DNA from: Protula sp. h YS-2021
Taxonomy: Eukaryota > Annelida > Polychaeta > Sabellida > Serpulidae
Direction of reading: 5' to 3'
Assembly: GCA_949752745.1 (NCBI GenBank)
Contig: OX457027.1
Location: 81,771,214 to 81,835,213 of the forward strand
DNA length: 64,000 nucleotides
Positions 20,572 through 33,219 of this stretch are shown here, one piece after another (the stretch's first letter is position 1; the number at the start of each line of letters is the position of its first letter). Under the pieces are notes generated by a model that saw only the letters and a program-made list of their open reading frames with translations, was not told the origin of the DNA and made no database searches. The position numbers and the translations under genes were made by a program.

Positions 20572-21553
20572 CCCGGTAAACATGGAAACGTTTTTGTAAG
20601 GTTCGTTTTTGGTTGAAACGTTTTATTGACGTTTATAAAACCTTTGTGTTCTCGGATACCAAAATAAAACGTTTTTTGTAGAACGTTTTCGAAACGTTTC
20701 AGGGGGAACTATTTTTAAACCAAAATCAAAAGTTTTGTACTGGAGCGTTATGGAAAATCAACATTATTGGGTGTCGTGTATTGGAGCATCATGGGAAACC
20801 ATGTGTGCTGAATACCATTTTTAAATAAATTGACAAATTTAGATATTAATAAAGATGAAATACACAATTTTAAAATCTAATGTTGACTTTTAGGTACATT
20901 GAGGTTAATTGATTTGAGTTATTTTATTACTATATCAAAATGATATAGTAATATAATGAGGTCGAATTACGTTTTTTTCTATATCGCTATAGCTAAGAAT
21001 ATTTTTTTCCTAGATCAACTAATCCTAAGCAAATAACCACTATGAAAGCAAAATACATGGTTTTTTATTAAGAAAATAATTTTAAAAGCATCACTGAAAA
21101 AAAAAAACAGAAAAATGTTAAAATTAACTGTTGGGGATCGCATAGAAACAAGATATTGGTAGCCGAATAGTTCATAGATAACCGGATGCGTGGTGGCGTA
21201 GTGGTAAGGTCGACGCGTAGGATGCCAGAGGCCCCGGGTTCAATCCCAGGTAAGTACGAATGTTTAGTTGCAGAGTGGTGTGTTGTAGTGTTGTTTGAAT
21301 GATCAGTGGTATTAAATAGACGTTACAAATGATTATTATTTTAAGGATCACAAAAGAGGGTTTCAGAATTTTATTGTGAAAACCCCGTCAAAATGGTTCG
21401 GAAAAGGTTTCATTTGAAACCTTCAAAAAACGTTCCCAAAAAAACGTTTTCTAGCATTTCATATATAACGAAAATAAAACGTTTTTTGAAGGTTTTTTAG
21501 GTTTCACAAAAAACGTTAATAAAACGTTTTCCAAACCAAAAAAGTTTACCGGG
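20572..21553. mobile_element. ~1-kb MITE with AACGTTTT repeats
   Basis: The ends CCCGGTAAAC (20572-20581) and GTTTACCGGG (21544-21553) are perfectly inverted. The subterminal DNA on both sides is rich in AAACGTTTT words (20588-20705 and 21400-21540). There is no coding capacity. It contains a tRNA-like unit at 21187-21254. The target duplication is not clear. Confidence 0.65.
21187..21254 (+). repeat. tRNA-like sequence inside MITE
   Basis: TGGCGTAGTGG (A-box-like) and CCCCGGGTTCAATCCC (B box with T-arm) are present at tRNA-like spacing. Probably a tRNA-derived insert. Confidence 0.5.
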
Positions 21554-21985
21554 AATAGGTAAAGGTGTCTCCATAACGTGTAAATTTAACCATTCCGAGA
21601 CCGAAGTTACAAGTGCTGATACAACTGCTTTGCGTGAATTAATTTTATCCAAAATTCAAGTAATGATAAACTGGTCTTCTAATAGCAATAAAACATAATT
21701 TAAAGCAAATTCGCACCTTGGACTAGTTCCCCTTTTTCCTAAAATTTCACAGAGTACACAGAATGGCGTGCGTTGATAACACCACGCTTAAAGAGAATAC
21801 CCTATATCTCCAATGACGTGTTAGCAGAGGACTCCTTTCCCAATGGTCGATGGCTGGAGAGTGGAAAAGGCCCATTCTAACTGCAAGAAAAAGTTTCATT
21901 TCGATTGTGTGGTAATATGTAAGCAGAGGGAAACCCATCTGAAAGTGGATATAAGCGAATTCAAAGCTTTTGCGAAGTAAAAGTC

Positions 21986-24900
21986 ACGATTTAATAACCC
22001 GAAGGGTTTTCAAGATATCAAGCTTTTTTCATCATTGTGAGACTTACAACTGAAAATTTCTGCCTCGACGTGGATTCAGCCTGGATAACAACAAAGGAAA
22101 AACAAGCAAACAAACAAACAAACATTTTGGCACTATAGATGCCGAGCGGCATGTTGCTAAATGGCAATTCAATGAGCGATATCAAAACGGAATTGATGCC
22201 TGCGACACTTGTCGAAATGTAAAATTATAGGTCCGTTGTGTTATTTGATTTGTTAAAGGGAAATGCGGTATCTCATCTACAATAAACATTTCCTTCATAC
22301 TTTCACAGTTTAATGCTTTGAGGGTATACATTCAAAACCTGAAAAGGAAAAAGGGGGGTCACCGATGTTATAAGAGAAATACAGACACTGAAAGATCGCG
22401 TACTTTTACTATAGAAACCATTGGGAAGACCGAGAAATTTCAATAAAAATTCAAAATCTCACACATAATCACAATTGACAATTGCCTCTTTTTTTCTCTG
22501 TTTGAAGAACACGTCATACAAAATGTTTTAAGCAAATAAAAAACATATGTCACATAAGAGAATTATACAATCTTTTTGGCAAAATCCCATTGACTAAATG
22601 GATAAATGGTGAAAACACTGTAATATGATTTTAATGGACAATATATCAACACAGGCCCTTCTAGAAACAAATTATCAATACAGACCGTTGCTGAACACGA
22701 CTCTATTTTTCTTTGAAAAGAATTTTTCGATCTAGACGGATTTAGTAGCTATTTATCCTGTGTAAACATGGATTGAAAAGCAGCAATATTCAATGTAATG
22801 CGTATTTCGGTCGCTAGATGGCGCAGAGATACCCTCATTTCCCTTTAAACAAAGAAAACAATGAACCAACTTTAGTATTTATCACGATTTTACAACTACT
22901 CAGCAAGGATACAATTTGGTAGGAGCTGGAAAAGATCCAAATATTTCCCATACTTCTACTGCCAAGTAAACATTGTGATGCTCCATCAATGACAATTAAT
23001 TTGGCGTCTAATACCCGCTTTACACGATGCGTTTTTGCTGCATGGGCTTGCTCATGGCAGCAAGTTGTATCGTGTAAACACAAAGTTTTTATGATTTTTA
23101 TGACCCATCCGTCGTCACGCAGCAAGCTCGCGGAAATAGAGCCCGTCCTATTTTTTTTCGTGAGCACAGATATGCTAATCAGACCACATGAAAGAGATTA
23201 ACCGATAAGTGTCTCAACTGGATGCCAGACCAGTTGCTTAAAGCCATTAAAACTGGGGGGAAAGGAGTTATTTTCAACTGAACCCCGAGGTTAGTGGGGC
23301 AGCTTGGCCATTAAAATGTCGTTATGTGATAATCAAGGAATTCGGCGCTGCACTGTGTAAATTCCCTGAATTTCGATGTACGCTTTGCTCGTGAGTTTTT
23401 AATTTGAGCATGCATTGCCATGTAAACCGGCCTTAATCAACATTGCGAATAGATTGCATATGGAGTTGAAAATGGCTCCCCGACGTCGCAATTCGGCTGT
23501 GATTGGTCACCACCACAGATCAACATCTAACCAACGTATTTGATACAGCGTGAAATAGACACTGGGTAAGCAAAATTGTTGAGACGTTACTTTTAGTCGC
23601 AAACCAAACTGTACTTTCTTCGACATCTATTCAAGGCCTGTTGAATAGAAGTCGGAAAATTGACGCTGAATAGACGTCGGACTCATCAAACAACCTCCTT
23701 GTTTTATCGCTCGCCGTAAATGGTAGTCATGACAGTCACTTTGCAAGTAAACCGAAACGGGACTTTCAAGCCTTTCCCACCTGCTTTTAAAAAAATATTC
23801 ATAGAAATCGATTCAGTTGTCTTGAGGGTTGTTTCTAAATTAATATTTTCGTGGAATCTATGCAATATCTTTTTACACAGAGACCTTTGGCCTACTTCAG
23901 TTTCCAACCTTAACGAAACGTTAATTAGACGTAGGATAATCAACATCTATCCAATGTTGGAAGGCAGACGCTATATCGACTTCCATAAACAAACAACAAA
24001 CACATAGACAGACAGACGTACTCTCAACCTGGGGCCATCCAGTCACGTAGGAGATACATGAAATCAATTTTCATCATTTTTTTTCTGCAAAAGTAGGCTG
24101 CTAAAACTTGCACGCTTTTTAAATTCACATAGTTTAATAGCTTCTAAATTCGCTGAGGTTCCACCATGACGACGTTCTAGTTTGGCTGTGAACGCGACGT
24201 CAGTACCAAGTCCATTTTGTATCAATGCAAGGTCAATTAGGACGTATATTCAACTATGCATCAAAGACGTTGATTATACCTTGATCTATGGTCGGGACCA
24301 ATCACAACCAAATTAAATCCAGACTTAATGTAGTTGTTTAGTCGCATTCTTGAATCGACGTTGCACCGACGTTGGAAGCGAAGAAATTGCAGAAAGAAGA
24401 AACCTGTTACACTCTTTGCGTCATGTGACATGTCATCAAAGGAATGCCAAACAAATCGCCTAATATTCTTCTTTTCTGCAGAAATTTATTCAAAAACAAA
24501 CATTCACAGTATACCAGATTTAAACATAATCATTTAACTTGAAATACAAAATCATTGCTACAAAATGATGCTTTTAAGAGCAAGGCATACTAATAAACAG
24601 GAACATGTTTGTACCCATACTTCAGTCCAAGGTTCGTTTGAGCGAAGACGATTTTGCCGAGCCAAACAAAACGACATGTATTTGTGAAAGGTTTTCCTGC
24701 ATTTTCAAGATACTTTTCGATAGGGAAATACGAGACAAAACACAATATTATACTATGTTATAACAACAGTACATCACAGTACAGTGTACAGGATCAACCG
24801 AGAGAACGAAAATTAGTACAGTGTGGCAAATACGCGTGGCATATGACTCATGGCATTACCCATGCGGTGATGGACATCCCTCTCAACGTGATGTTGTAGG

Positions 24901-25420
24901 ACAGTATGTGGCAGGCCCTATGAATCCCCTCCCCCCTCGATAACGTTGTCTTTTTTCCCTGCAGGTCTTTTTAAAGTTGCCAGAACGATGTTATTTAGGT
25001 TTTCATTTTAGATCTTCCTATGACGTTGATTGCATGTGGCACCGCGATGGTCATCGACGGAACATCCGATCCCGGACGTGGGGAGGGAGGGGTAGGGGGC
25101 GGGGACTTGGTATCATGTGTTACCAACCTGTCCAAAAAAACTCGACGAAAGGGGAATAATGCCGAGGCGGAAACTTGAGTGCTAATTTTGTTGAAGGTAG
25201 GGTAGGGCGGGGGGGGGGGGGGGGGGAGGGGCATTTACATTCAGTTCTCCGAGTTTTGACACAAATTGTTTATGCGTGAGTGGCCCTCCCTGGTCTCGGA
25301 CATTTGCTGGGATCTGAAAACCATTTGAAATAGCTGCGTGTTCAAAATCCAAACCCAACCAGAGAGAAAGGGATTTTCATCAACAAACGGGTATTTAAAT
25401 TGAAGCTATTTCTAAGGCCA
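21986..25420. other. host non-coding DNA
   Basis: No gene is supported. AACGTTG/GACGTCG-type words (about 23460-24400) suggest a degraded dispersed repeat like those near 9640-10900 and 44860-45140. A G-run lies at about 25209-25226. The short frames have no recognisable domain. Confidence 0.5.
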
Positions 25421-26890
25421 TTAGGTACACTGAAATAAAAAGTGATTTTCACTTAAGTCACTGAATACCTTCATAGGGATATTATGCATGAATTTCACGT
25501 TCTCATTGGGACAAAAATCAGTATCGACTTCAAATTTTTGCCGGACATCTCTAGATGCGGAACACAGATCTTTATATGCGTGAGTGGTAACTGCTGGTTT
25601 CCAAACATGGGTACCAAACATGAGTAATATACAGTCGGAACCACTTACGAAGAATCCCGAATGGAACTCGTTCTGTTCTACGGTGATCAACCGTTCTTGT
25701 AGCTTACGCATAAAATTTGCCATTTTGGAGTGTTTTATGTGATGCATCTCCACACAAATATCCGAACAAAATGAACGAATTCGTTGTAGCAGTTCTTTGA
25801 AATATTGAAGCTCTCGCTGAAAATCCTGGCCTAACTCATTCACTTCTTTCTCGTGTTGACTCAAAAACATGTAATAAATTTTATAATCCAAATCAGACCA
25901 CCTTTTATGAGCGGTTGTATATCGTGAATACTGTTGGCTTGCCGAAATTGAAGAGACGTCATTCGCTGAAACCCGGAGAGGGAGGTATATAATGTCTTCG
26001 TATGACCAAGACATTTTCTTTCTCAAAAGCAACAATGATGCATCGTATTTTTCAGTAATTATGACACTGGTGAAGGTAGAATTTAGGTACTTTAAATAGG
26101 AATTTACATAGGTTTTGTTATCTTTTTCCTGCAGTTCAAAACCAAAGTCATACGCCATTCTATTTTTAGTAGCGGAGACCCTCTCCTTTGACTCTTTGAT
26201 TACGCGATTGTGGTCGGAAAATATGACATTAGGCTTGTCATATTTAGCCATGTTTGATAAAAATAACTTAAACGGGTCCTTTGCTTTTGGCAATTTCAAT
26301 TTCTTTTGTAGGTTGTAGTGAAAAAATGACGATTTCAGTTGTTCCATTGGGTGACGACACGTCGCAATGAATTTCGTATCAGCGTGCATATATTTCCGTA
26401 TCTCCGTCTCCACGAATATACTGTGTACATGCATGACGTCACGCATGACGTCACCTGGGAATTCAACCAACTTGCCCTGCCGTTTCGACTGCTGCAACTC
26501 TGATGGATGCGGTAGTAAATAGCGTGTCATTTTTCTCGTTGGGTAGGGGTCGACAGGGTTGAAAGCGGCGTGTACCAAGTCGTATCTCATAATAGCACGT
26601 GCCAGTATCACAGAAAATGTCGTGCTTCCGGTTTTATGAACCTTCAAGTAAAACACATGCCAGTCTGGAGAAGTAGAACTGTTTCCAGAATAAGACCCAC
26701 TCGTGTACAAATCATAAACAAAGCTCGGTTTTTGGATGATCTTCGTTCCGCCGAACTGGATCACACGTATCCTCTGGGTTAGTACTAAAGCCAATATTAC
26801 CACTACAAACATCCACACCAACACCTTATTCTGAAAGAAAAAACAAGCAGAACAAAAGGGCAAAGTATAGTGATGTGCATGAATTTTCAT
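25421..26890 (-). CDS. galactose-3-O-sulfotransferase-like protein, host gene
   Basis: A 489-codon open frame. Residues ~23-38 are a hydrophobic segment after a basic stretch, fitting a type II Golgi signal anchor. Residues 83-91 (KVHKTGSTT) are the 5'-phosphosulfate loop of PAPS-dependent sulfotransferases, and 179-188 (RHPMEQLKSS) the 3'-phosphate motif, in the spacing of the Gal3ST/cerebroside sulfotransferase family. The family sulfates O-3 of galactose on glycolipids and glycoproteins in the Golgi. A strong splice acceptor (polypyrimidine tract then CAG at 26833-26831) lies inside the open frame, so the true exon may start at 26830, with the initiator on an upstream exon and the first 20 residues being intron read-through. 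Which of the paralogous activities it has cannot be told. This is the only clear non-mobile gene in the window. Confidence 0.85.
   Translation of the reverse strand: MKIHAHHYTLPFCSACFFFQNKVLVWMFVVVILALVLTQRIRVIQFGGTKIIQKPSFVYDLYTSGSYSGNSSTSPDWHVFYLKVHKTGSTTFSVILARAIMRYDLVHAAFNPVDPYPTRKMTRYLLPHPSELQQSKRQGKLVEFPGDVMRDVMHVHSIFVETEIRKYMHADTKFIATCRHPMEQLKSSFFHYNLQKKLKLPKAKDPFKLFLSNMAKYDKPNVIFSDHNRVIKESKERVSATKNRMAYDFGFELQEKDNKTYVNSYLKYLNSTFTSVIITEKYDASLLLLRKKMSWSYEDIIYLPLRVSANDVSSISASQQYSRYTTAHKRWSDLDYKIYYMFLSQHEKEVNELGQDFQRELQYFKELLQRIRSFCSDICVEMHHIKHSKMANFMRKLQERLITVEQNEFHSGFFVSGSDCILLMFGTHVWKPAVTTHAYKDLCSASRDVRQKFEVDTDFCPNENVKFMHNIPMKVFSDLSENHFLFQCT
26831..26850 (-). other. probable splice acceptor of sulfotransferase exon
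   Basis: Read on minus: a T/C-rich tract ending CAG at 26833-26831, directly before the codons of the membrane anchor. This fits a 3' splice site. Confidence 0.55.
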
Positions 26891-28680
26891 AAAAAATATT
26901 TATTTATGATTTCTAACCATGCAAGCAACGAATTCAAAGGCTTTCCCAAATAATCTCGTGCTGAAATGAGAGTTGTCTTTTTTAACATTCTGAATTCATA
27001 TGAAGGATTATTGAACCAGCTGTGCAATTGGAATCACTTGCCTTACATGTTTCATATCGCAAAAAATTAAAACGCAAGGCCAATAAATAAACAATTTATA
27101 CTCCTGTCAAAAGATGACAAAACATTACTTGGTTTTGTGATATTTTTATTATTTGCAGATTAAACACATTGTTATCCATATTCTGCCAAATGTCGTTTTT
27201 AACCGGCTTTTTTGTCGTTGTCGCTCTGTTGTCGCACGTTGCCTTCTTCTGTCGCACACAATTTTTACGAGGTTTTGTGGTACTTCAGTCAGTTCCAGCA
27301 CTTCCTTTAACACTGCTGTCAGCGGTATTTCAGTACTGTAAAAAACACCATAGTTTTTATCATTTCCATCTGATAGTACCAGCAGAAAAAAGACGACATA
27401 TCGCTCAAATTATGTTAGTGTTTATGTGGAATAAAATGGAATAAGGGACAGGAAATAGTCTTGTTTCTCTTCCATTTAAGGGATATTTGTCCCAAACCGG
27501 GGGAGATGGGGGCGGGGGGGGGGGGATTACTAGTATAGAAACATAAGGTGAGCCAGTTAGCGATTATTCTGGCAAAATAAACAACAAACAAATCAACCAA
27601 TGAAGAAGACAGCAAAGGCAAGTCAGTGTTTTTACCTCCGTGGTCATTTTTTTTTACTATTTCATTTTCAAACCCTATTGATACTTGTTGTTTTGTCTGA
27701 TATTTACAGGTATTAGGTTATTCAGGAAAGCTATTCGACCATATCGTTATAGTTTTTGGAGTTTTTACAGAACTGTGGCTGCCAAATGCCAGGCAGAGGG
27801 ACGGAACTCACCCTAAAAAAAATTGTTTGCCTGAATGTCCATGACATTAGCTTTCTGATTGTGGGAGGGGTCGGAAGAGTGTTCCAGTGAGTGAAGAAAT
27901 TGGAGAGGGTAAAATACCCCGTGCAGTGCTGAGCCTCGGTGACGTTTTCGTCAAGAGACTAGACTATTATTTAAGTAAAATTTTTTATTTTTTATTTTGT
28001 TGTTGTTAATAATTTCAATTTCAGGTTACTTTCGTGGTGATTAGGAACTTGGCGTGATATAGGTGGAGGGGTTTGGCGTTTGGGCATTTCGAGAGTTTGG
28101 TAGCCCGTTGTTGAAGGCCAGTACCTTGTGGCTGGCTTTAGTTTGTTTGTCATACATCACTGTTGAGTTTTCTGGTAAATATATTACAGGGACTAACATA
28201 GGTTTATGTACCAAAGTTGCTTGAAATCATGCGCTACATAATATGGTGGTCCACGTTTGTGGTCTGTGCATTTTTTACACTTGTTTTTTTTTTCTTTTCG
28301 CCTCAGCTGTTTAGACGTCCTGTGTAAAAAAAAAAATCCAGAGCTGCATGTATAAATGAATTCACAGATAAAATGTGTGAATGCAAAACGTATCTTACTT
28401 GTTTCTGTGTTAACTTGTTCTCCGGTGTCCAGTTCTAAAGCGATTCAGTTTTAATTAATGATATATCCAAATTGCATTTTTTGCACTAAAACGATTGAGT
28501 TAAGTTCTTTTTTTCAACACAAAGAACTTATGTTTTCTCTAAATGAGACTTACAACAATCAAAGAAATTAAGGGCATATAAGACTTGCAAAAGGATTAGT
28601 CCTTGATCCAAACAATCCTTCTGTCTGTTGACACCATTTGTCCTATTACAGCAATGTTCGAACAAAGGGCCTCTGAGCAA
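26891..28680. other. host non-coding DNA
   Basis: Probably the upstream intron or flank of the sulfotransferase gene. I see no second exon that I can support. It contains a G-run at about 27513-27526. Confidence 0.4.
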
Positions 28681-28689
28681 GTAATTAAA

Positions 28690-29058
28690 CTAACGTTTTA
28701 TTTCGTAAAACGTGCTTTTACGATTAAAAGCGCAATTCACGTTCTCCACTTTTAGATGGGTTCCTTTTCGGTTTTAATTCCTTTTTCGGTTTTAACCTTT
28801 CACGCAAATAAAAACAAACTTTTTTTGTGTCTGCAGAATAGCCTACCCCGCCATCCATCCATCAACCAATCAAAATGAGACAATCCTCTGGTATTTCGTC
28901 ATGATTGACAACGGGCATTCCATTAGAGCCCCACTCGGTGGTTGAAAACGCACCCAGACTAGTTGAGGGCTGGATGGGTGGGAGCGTAGGCTAAAAGTGG
29001 ACAACGCGAATTGCGCTTTTACTCGTAAAAAGCACGTTTTACGAAATAAAACGTTAGT
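28690..29058. repeat. inverted repeat pair at the DIRS 3' end
   Basis: Bases ~28690-28755 and ~28989-29058 are near-perfect inverted copies containing AAAACGTGCTTTTACG and GCGCAATTC words. The ~230-bp middle carries the outer-terminus-like words. Such terminal and internal complementary parts are typical of DIRS elements, though the exact assignment here is uncertain. Confidence 0.6.
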
Positions 29059-29059
29059 T

Positions 29060-29990
29060 TTACTTAGCAAAAGCTTTGAATTCGCTTATCTCCACTTTTA
29101 GCTGGGACTTGAGTCCAGAGCAGGGGAGCCTGCCATTCTGTACTGCTTCACAAAAAAGGTTGCGAATTGTGCTAGACACGTAAAAGCTCATCGGAAGATG
29201 TAAAGTTGAACTGTAGTTGAAGACTGAATAAAATGCTAACTATGTTCCACTTCTTTTAATGTTTTCCAAAAAGCCTGGGATGGAGGGGGGGCACTCCCAG
29301 TTCCATAACAAACACTGTGGGATACGACCACATGGGAACAGAATGTCGAGATATGACACATGTAAATCAAATTCGCCAATTATATAAGAGTGGTTATTGC
29401 CATCCCCCTCCTTCCGCCCACTGGATGGGTCCGAACCTCACACACTCAACATCGAGGTGACCAAAAATAATTTCAAACCACTAGATAATCTTTTAATACT
29501 GATAGAATTCAAACTAAAAAAGTGAAAAAGTTTCACTGCAATATAAATTCCCGTGTCTTGGACAAATTACGGGCCCATGGGCACGATGGGCATGGTCATC
29601 ATGGACCGATCCCCTAGTTGCCGGAGGTGGTACGGGACTACGGGAACAGTAGGCACCGTGTACGCCCCCCCTTTCTGACCCTAGGGTCCGAAAAGAGGAC
29701 AATGGCAGGTAGCTGGGTATTAGGACCAGGGTGACCCTGCCTGAACAAAATAAAATACATTTAAACTGGAAACATTCTTGAGCTTAAAACTAACGTCCAT
29801 GCAAGTGAAAATATCAGTTCCGTGGTGATTAAAAAAAACACTTGCTTAACGGTACGACAACAAAGTCTGAAAATGTCACTGCTTCTTGCACTTGAACACG
29901 TTGTTGTGTACCTTGGCAAATCCCCCTTTCTGCTTGCCTTCGCCTTTCAGTTTTGCAGCAGGTTGCCTGAAATCAAAGTAGAAGGCTTCG
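29060..29990. other. DIRS 3' non-coding part
   Basis: No gene is supported. The start (GCAAAAGCTTTGAATTCGC at about 29069-29087) matches the outer end of the other DIRS copy (about 21955-21975, inverted). The rest is non-coding. Confidence 0.45.
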
Positions 29991-29999
29991 TAATGGTGG

Positions 30000-31027
30000 T
30001 TTCCGCAGCAATGAAGGGACCTAAAGAGTAAAGACCCGACAACTCGTTCTGCGAAAAATCTTTAAGGTAATACTTAATGACTGAGTTGGGTGAGGACCAA
30101 CAACCCGTTTTAAGTATATCTACCAAATACTTAAATACTACACATACTACACATTACGGAGAGCCCTGAGGGAATTTGCCGTCTGGCGGACATGATGGGC
30201 TTTAACTTTACATTCGTTTTGTAGGCCCGTATCGGTCTGTGCGCGTTCATAAGCTGCCAAAATGACCTTTTTGACATAGTTTGAGATGGTCTGTTTAGAA
30301 AGGTCTTTATTAAATTTTGGCATGAAAGAAATAATGAGGGCTTTTAGATTTTCTGAGGGATAGGTTTCTGAAATCAAAAGATATTGACGTAGTGCTTTGA
30401 CCGGGCACAAAGAAACGCGATCCTCAGTCAATTGTTCCCCTTGAAGGGCCGTGAGCGCAATATGGTCGAAGGTGCCCCGGCTTTGGGAAACAATATGTGT
30501 ATTACCCATGAAACCGGCTCTGGGAATAAGGAACACTCTATTCCACTCACCATTTTCCTTTATTATCTCCCTGTCCAACGCATGGATTTCGCCTCTCTTT
30601 TTACCGGACGCCAAGGCTAACATGAAAATGAATCTTACCGTGGCGTCTTTTACGGAAATGTTTTGTTCCGCGAAATTCTCTGGGCACTGTAAATAACGTA
30701 ATACCAGTGACAGATCCCACTGGGTCACATTGGACTGTAGGGGAGGGGAATTTACCTTGAAATGTCTGATTGACTGTGACAAGGCTGTATCCTCACCCGG
30801 GTCATAGCCAGTAGATGCCTTAAGTTTAGAGCCAATGGCGGCTCGATAACTTTCTATCGACCCTAAATTCAGTTGACCTTCCGTGAAGAGATGGTCCAAA
30901 AAATCTGCTACCCCTGCTGGTGTCGCTTAAAAGGGGTCTAGCTTAGAGGTAGCGGACCAAGACGAAAACTTGTTCCACTGCGACCTATAAACTTTCGCTG
31001 TGGATTGCTTATGGCTGTTTACCATCT
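30000..31027 (-). pseudogene. DIRS tyrosine recombinase (long copy)
   Basis: The main open part, 30899-30147 (250 codons), contains the catalytic domain: ASGKKRGEIHAL with the first arginine, PRAGFMGNTHI, MPKFNKDLSK and KAHHVRQTANSLRALR with the HxxR pair. Upstream codons to about 31027 continue the homology to the other copy (NSHKQST, FSSW) but carry a stop near 30930. Downstream, a stop after ALRNV precedes a readable tail with a tyrosine pair that probably held the nucleophile. The enzyme would integrate the circular DIRS cDNA. With both ends cut by stops it is a relic. Confidence 0.75.
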
Positions 31028-31061
31028 TTTCCACTACCTGCTTGGAAAAAACTTTTTTTCT

Positions 31062-32908
31062 CTAGGAAGGATTGGTTAGGTACCACAGGTGTAGGCTCAT
31101 TAGCTGTGGGGACGGGTGGAAGTGTCGCCAATGGGGTTGGGATAACAGTTCTTTGCGACAAGGTATCGGAATGGACTTGATCACCTTGCACCGCAGGAGA
31201 AGGGTAAACCACGGAGCCTCTGGGGACAGCGGGGCTATTAGTAACAGAGATGGTGGTCTCAGTTCTAATATTCTTTGCAACACCTGTAGCAGAATGGCTT
31301 GAGGAGGGAAGGCATAGAGTACTTCCTGCAGAGGCCATGGGCACTTTATCGCATCCACTGCCCTGGCTTCTTGACCCGGGCATGGAGATACGAACCTGGG
31401 TAGCTGAGTTGTCAACGCATTGGCAAATAGATCTAACGTCGGGGGCCCCATGGGGATTCCCGTGTCACCCAACGGAAGGATGACTGGGCTAGGCACCACT
31501 CTGTGTGGATGATTTGACCAGCCCTGGACGCTAAATCGGCCAGCACGTTTAGTTTCCCTGACAGGTGACGTGCTACGATGGAGATTTTGCATTCCCGTGC
31601 CAGAAGAAGGATGTGAGAAGTCAGAGCCGACAGTTGAGGGGATTTCGTTCCACCTTGTTTGTTCAGATACGCTACTGCTGTAGGGTTGTCCAGAAGGACT
31701 CTGACACTCTTGCCCCCGAGATGGTTCGAGAGCTTGCTCAGAGCTATCCATACCACTCGGAGTTCCAGCCAGTTGATATGGTATCTGCAAAACGTTGTTG
31801 GCCATTTTCCCCTCCACATCTGACCCTGACAGTGCATTCCCCACCCTTCCCTGGAAGCTTTCATTTGGAGCTCTATATCCTGGAGAGGGGCATGAAAGGG
31901 GACCCCTTCGTTCATGGTAACAGGGTCGCACCACCATTGGAGAAGGGAGAGTGCGGAAGGGGACACTGTCATCGTGGCTTGGGGGACCGTCCTTTCGCTA
32001 GGGCTTGTCTTACCTGTGCTTGGAATTGTCTGTAATGTAAGCGGCCTAACGGGACCGTCTTCTCGGTTGCTACTAATAGACCTAGTATTGACTCCATAGC
32101 CTGTACCCTTACCTTTCGGTTGGCAGAAATGTTCTTGATAGACCGAGAAATTTTCTGCTACCTGTCTGTTGTGGGGAACGCCCGGGCTGCTGACAAGTCC
32201 CACCGTTCTCCCAAGAAAATAATGTCTTGTTTTGGGGTCAATTCTTACCTTTCGATTGGCAGAAATGTTCTGGATTGACCGAGAAATTTTCTGCTGCCTG
32301 TCTGTTGTCGGGAATGCCCGGGCTGCTGACAAGTCCCATCGTTCTCCCAAGAAAATAATGTCTTGTTTTGGTGTCAATTCTGATTTGACCAGATTTACCA
32401 CAAGACCTACCTGTATCGCCTTTTTGACCAGCTGGATTGTTTGGTGATAGGCTATGTCCCGTTGAGCATGTGCTAGGAACCAATCGTATAAGTATTGGAA
32501 CACTACCATTCCCTGGAGACGTGCCCATGCTTTCAGGATTTGCATGATCTTTGAAAACACGTACGGGGCTGATGAGAGGCCGAAAGGGAGTGCCAGAAAC
32601 CAAAAACGCTTTCGATTTATTTGGAAACATAGGTAATTCCTGGCCGAGTGGTGTAGGGGGACATGTAGGTAGGCGTCGGATAGATCTATCGATGTGCCCC
32701 ACATCCTTTGCCGTAACATTGCTTTTATAACCTGTGAGGTATCCTTCTGGAAGGAGGTTATTTGCAGGGATTGATTGAGGGACGATAGATCTATCACCAG
32801 CCGCCATCCCCCTGACTTTTTGGGTACCAGAAAGACTCGGCTGAAGAAGCCTACTTGGTTTTCTGCCATTTCCTCTATAGCCTGTTTTGCTTGTAAGTCT
32901 TTTAGCAT
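31062..32908 (-). pseudogene. DIRS reverse transcriptase-RNase H relic
   Basis: RT motifs are clear: GFFSRVFLVPKKSGGWRLV, IDLSSLNQ, SIDLSDAYLHVPL and LPFGLSSAPYVF. The catalytic YxDD box reads YLYDW, so the first of its two aspartates is lost. A ~138-bp tandem duplication (about 32108-32245 and 32246-32385) throws the frame off just after the RT. RNase H follows, with WLELRVVW, LLDN and a final ADLASR. The C-terminal DLFA...LPRFVS domain, typical of DIRS pol, is in another frame (31937-31062). The frame continues upstream of 32908 without a methionine. Non-functional. Confidence 0.8.
32108..32385. repeat. ~138-bp tandem duplication inside RT
   Basis: Two adjacent copies of a unit starting TTACCTTTCGRTTGGCAGAA and ending at TTTGGKGTCAATTCT. 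They differ at about eight positions. The duplication shifts the reading frame. Confidence 0.85.
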
Positions 32909-33219
32909 TTCTTTCAGGGCTAAGTCTTTTTCTGATCCCTGCTGATAAGCGGTGGCCAGGTTGTCTGGAGCTTGGAGTGGTAAGGGAATGATTGAATCCC
33001 CTCGGGCCCTTCTTGAAGGGGAGAGGATAGCTGTTCCTGAGTCACCGGACTACTCTACGGGAAGTCCCTAACTCTGCCCAAGCTTGCCAGTACTTGCCTA
33101 GCCTTCCGCCTACGGGCAAGGATGCGCTTCAGGACAGTAGTTCTTTTAGATCGTTTAAGCCAGAAAAAGTATCGCCAAGAGACGAGTTCCTCGTATCTGA
33201 GCGGTACTTTGGTTGGCTG

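Larger units (their letters stand above)
17300..21985 (-). mobile_element. DIRS-type retrotransposon, internally deleted copy
   Basis: Minus-strand order from right to left: gag N-terminal fragment (19936-19624), then a tyrosine-recombinase fragment (19128-18170), with only ~0.5 kb between them. In the other copy these are separated by ~4 kb holding RT-RNase H, so RT is deleted here. The ends at about 17300-17490 and 21775-21985 are inverted matches (for example AATGAAACT, GCAGTTAGAATG, CAGCCATCGA and CCTCTG words in both), as expected for DIRS inverted termini. A MITE is nested at 20572-21553. Non-functional. Confidence 0.75.

Noticed and set aside
27153..27444. Hydrophobic frames near the sulfotransferase gene
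   Set aside because: Two frames overlap on the same strand with no recognisable similarity and no splice context that I can support.
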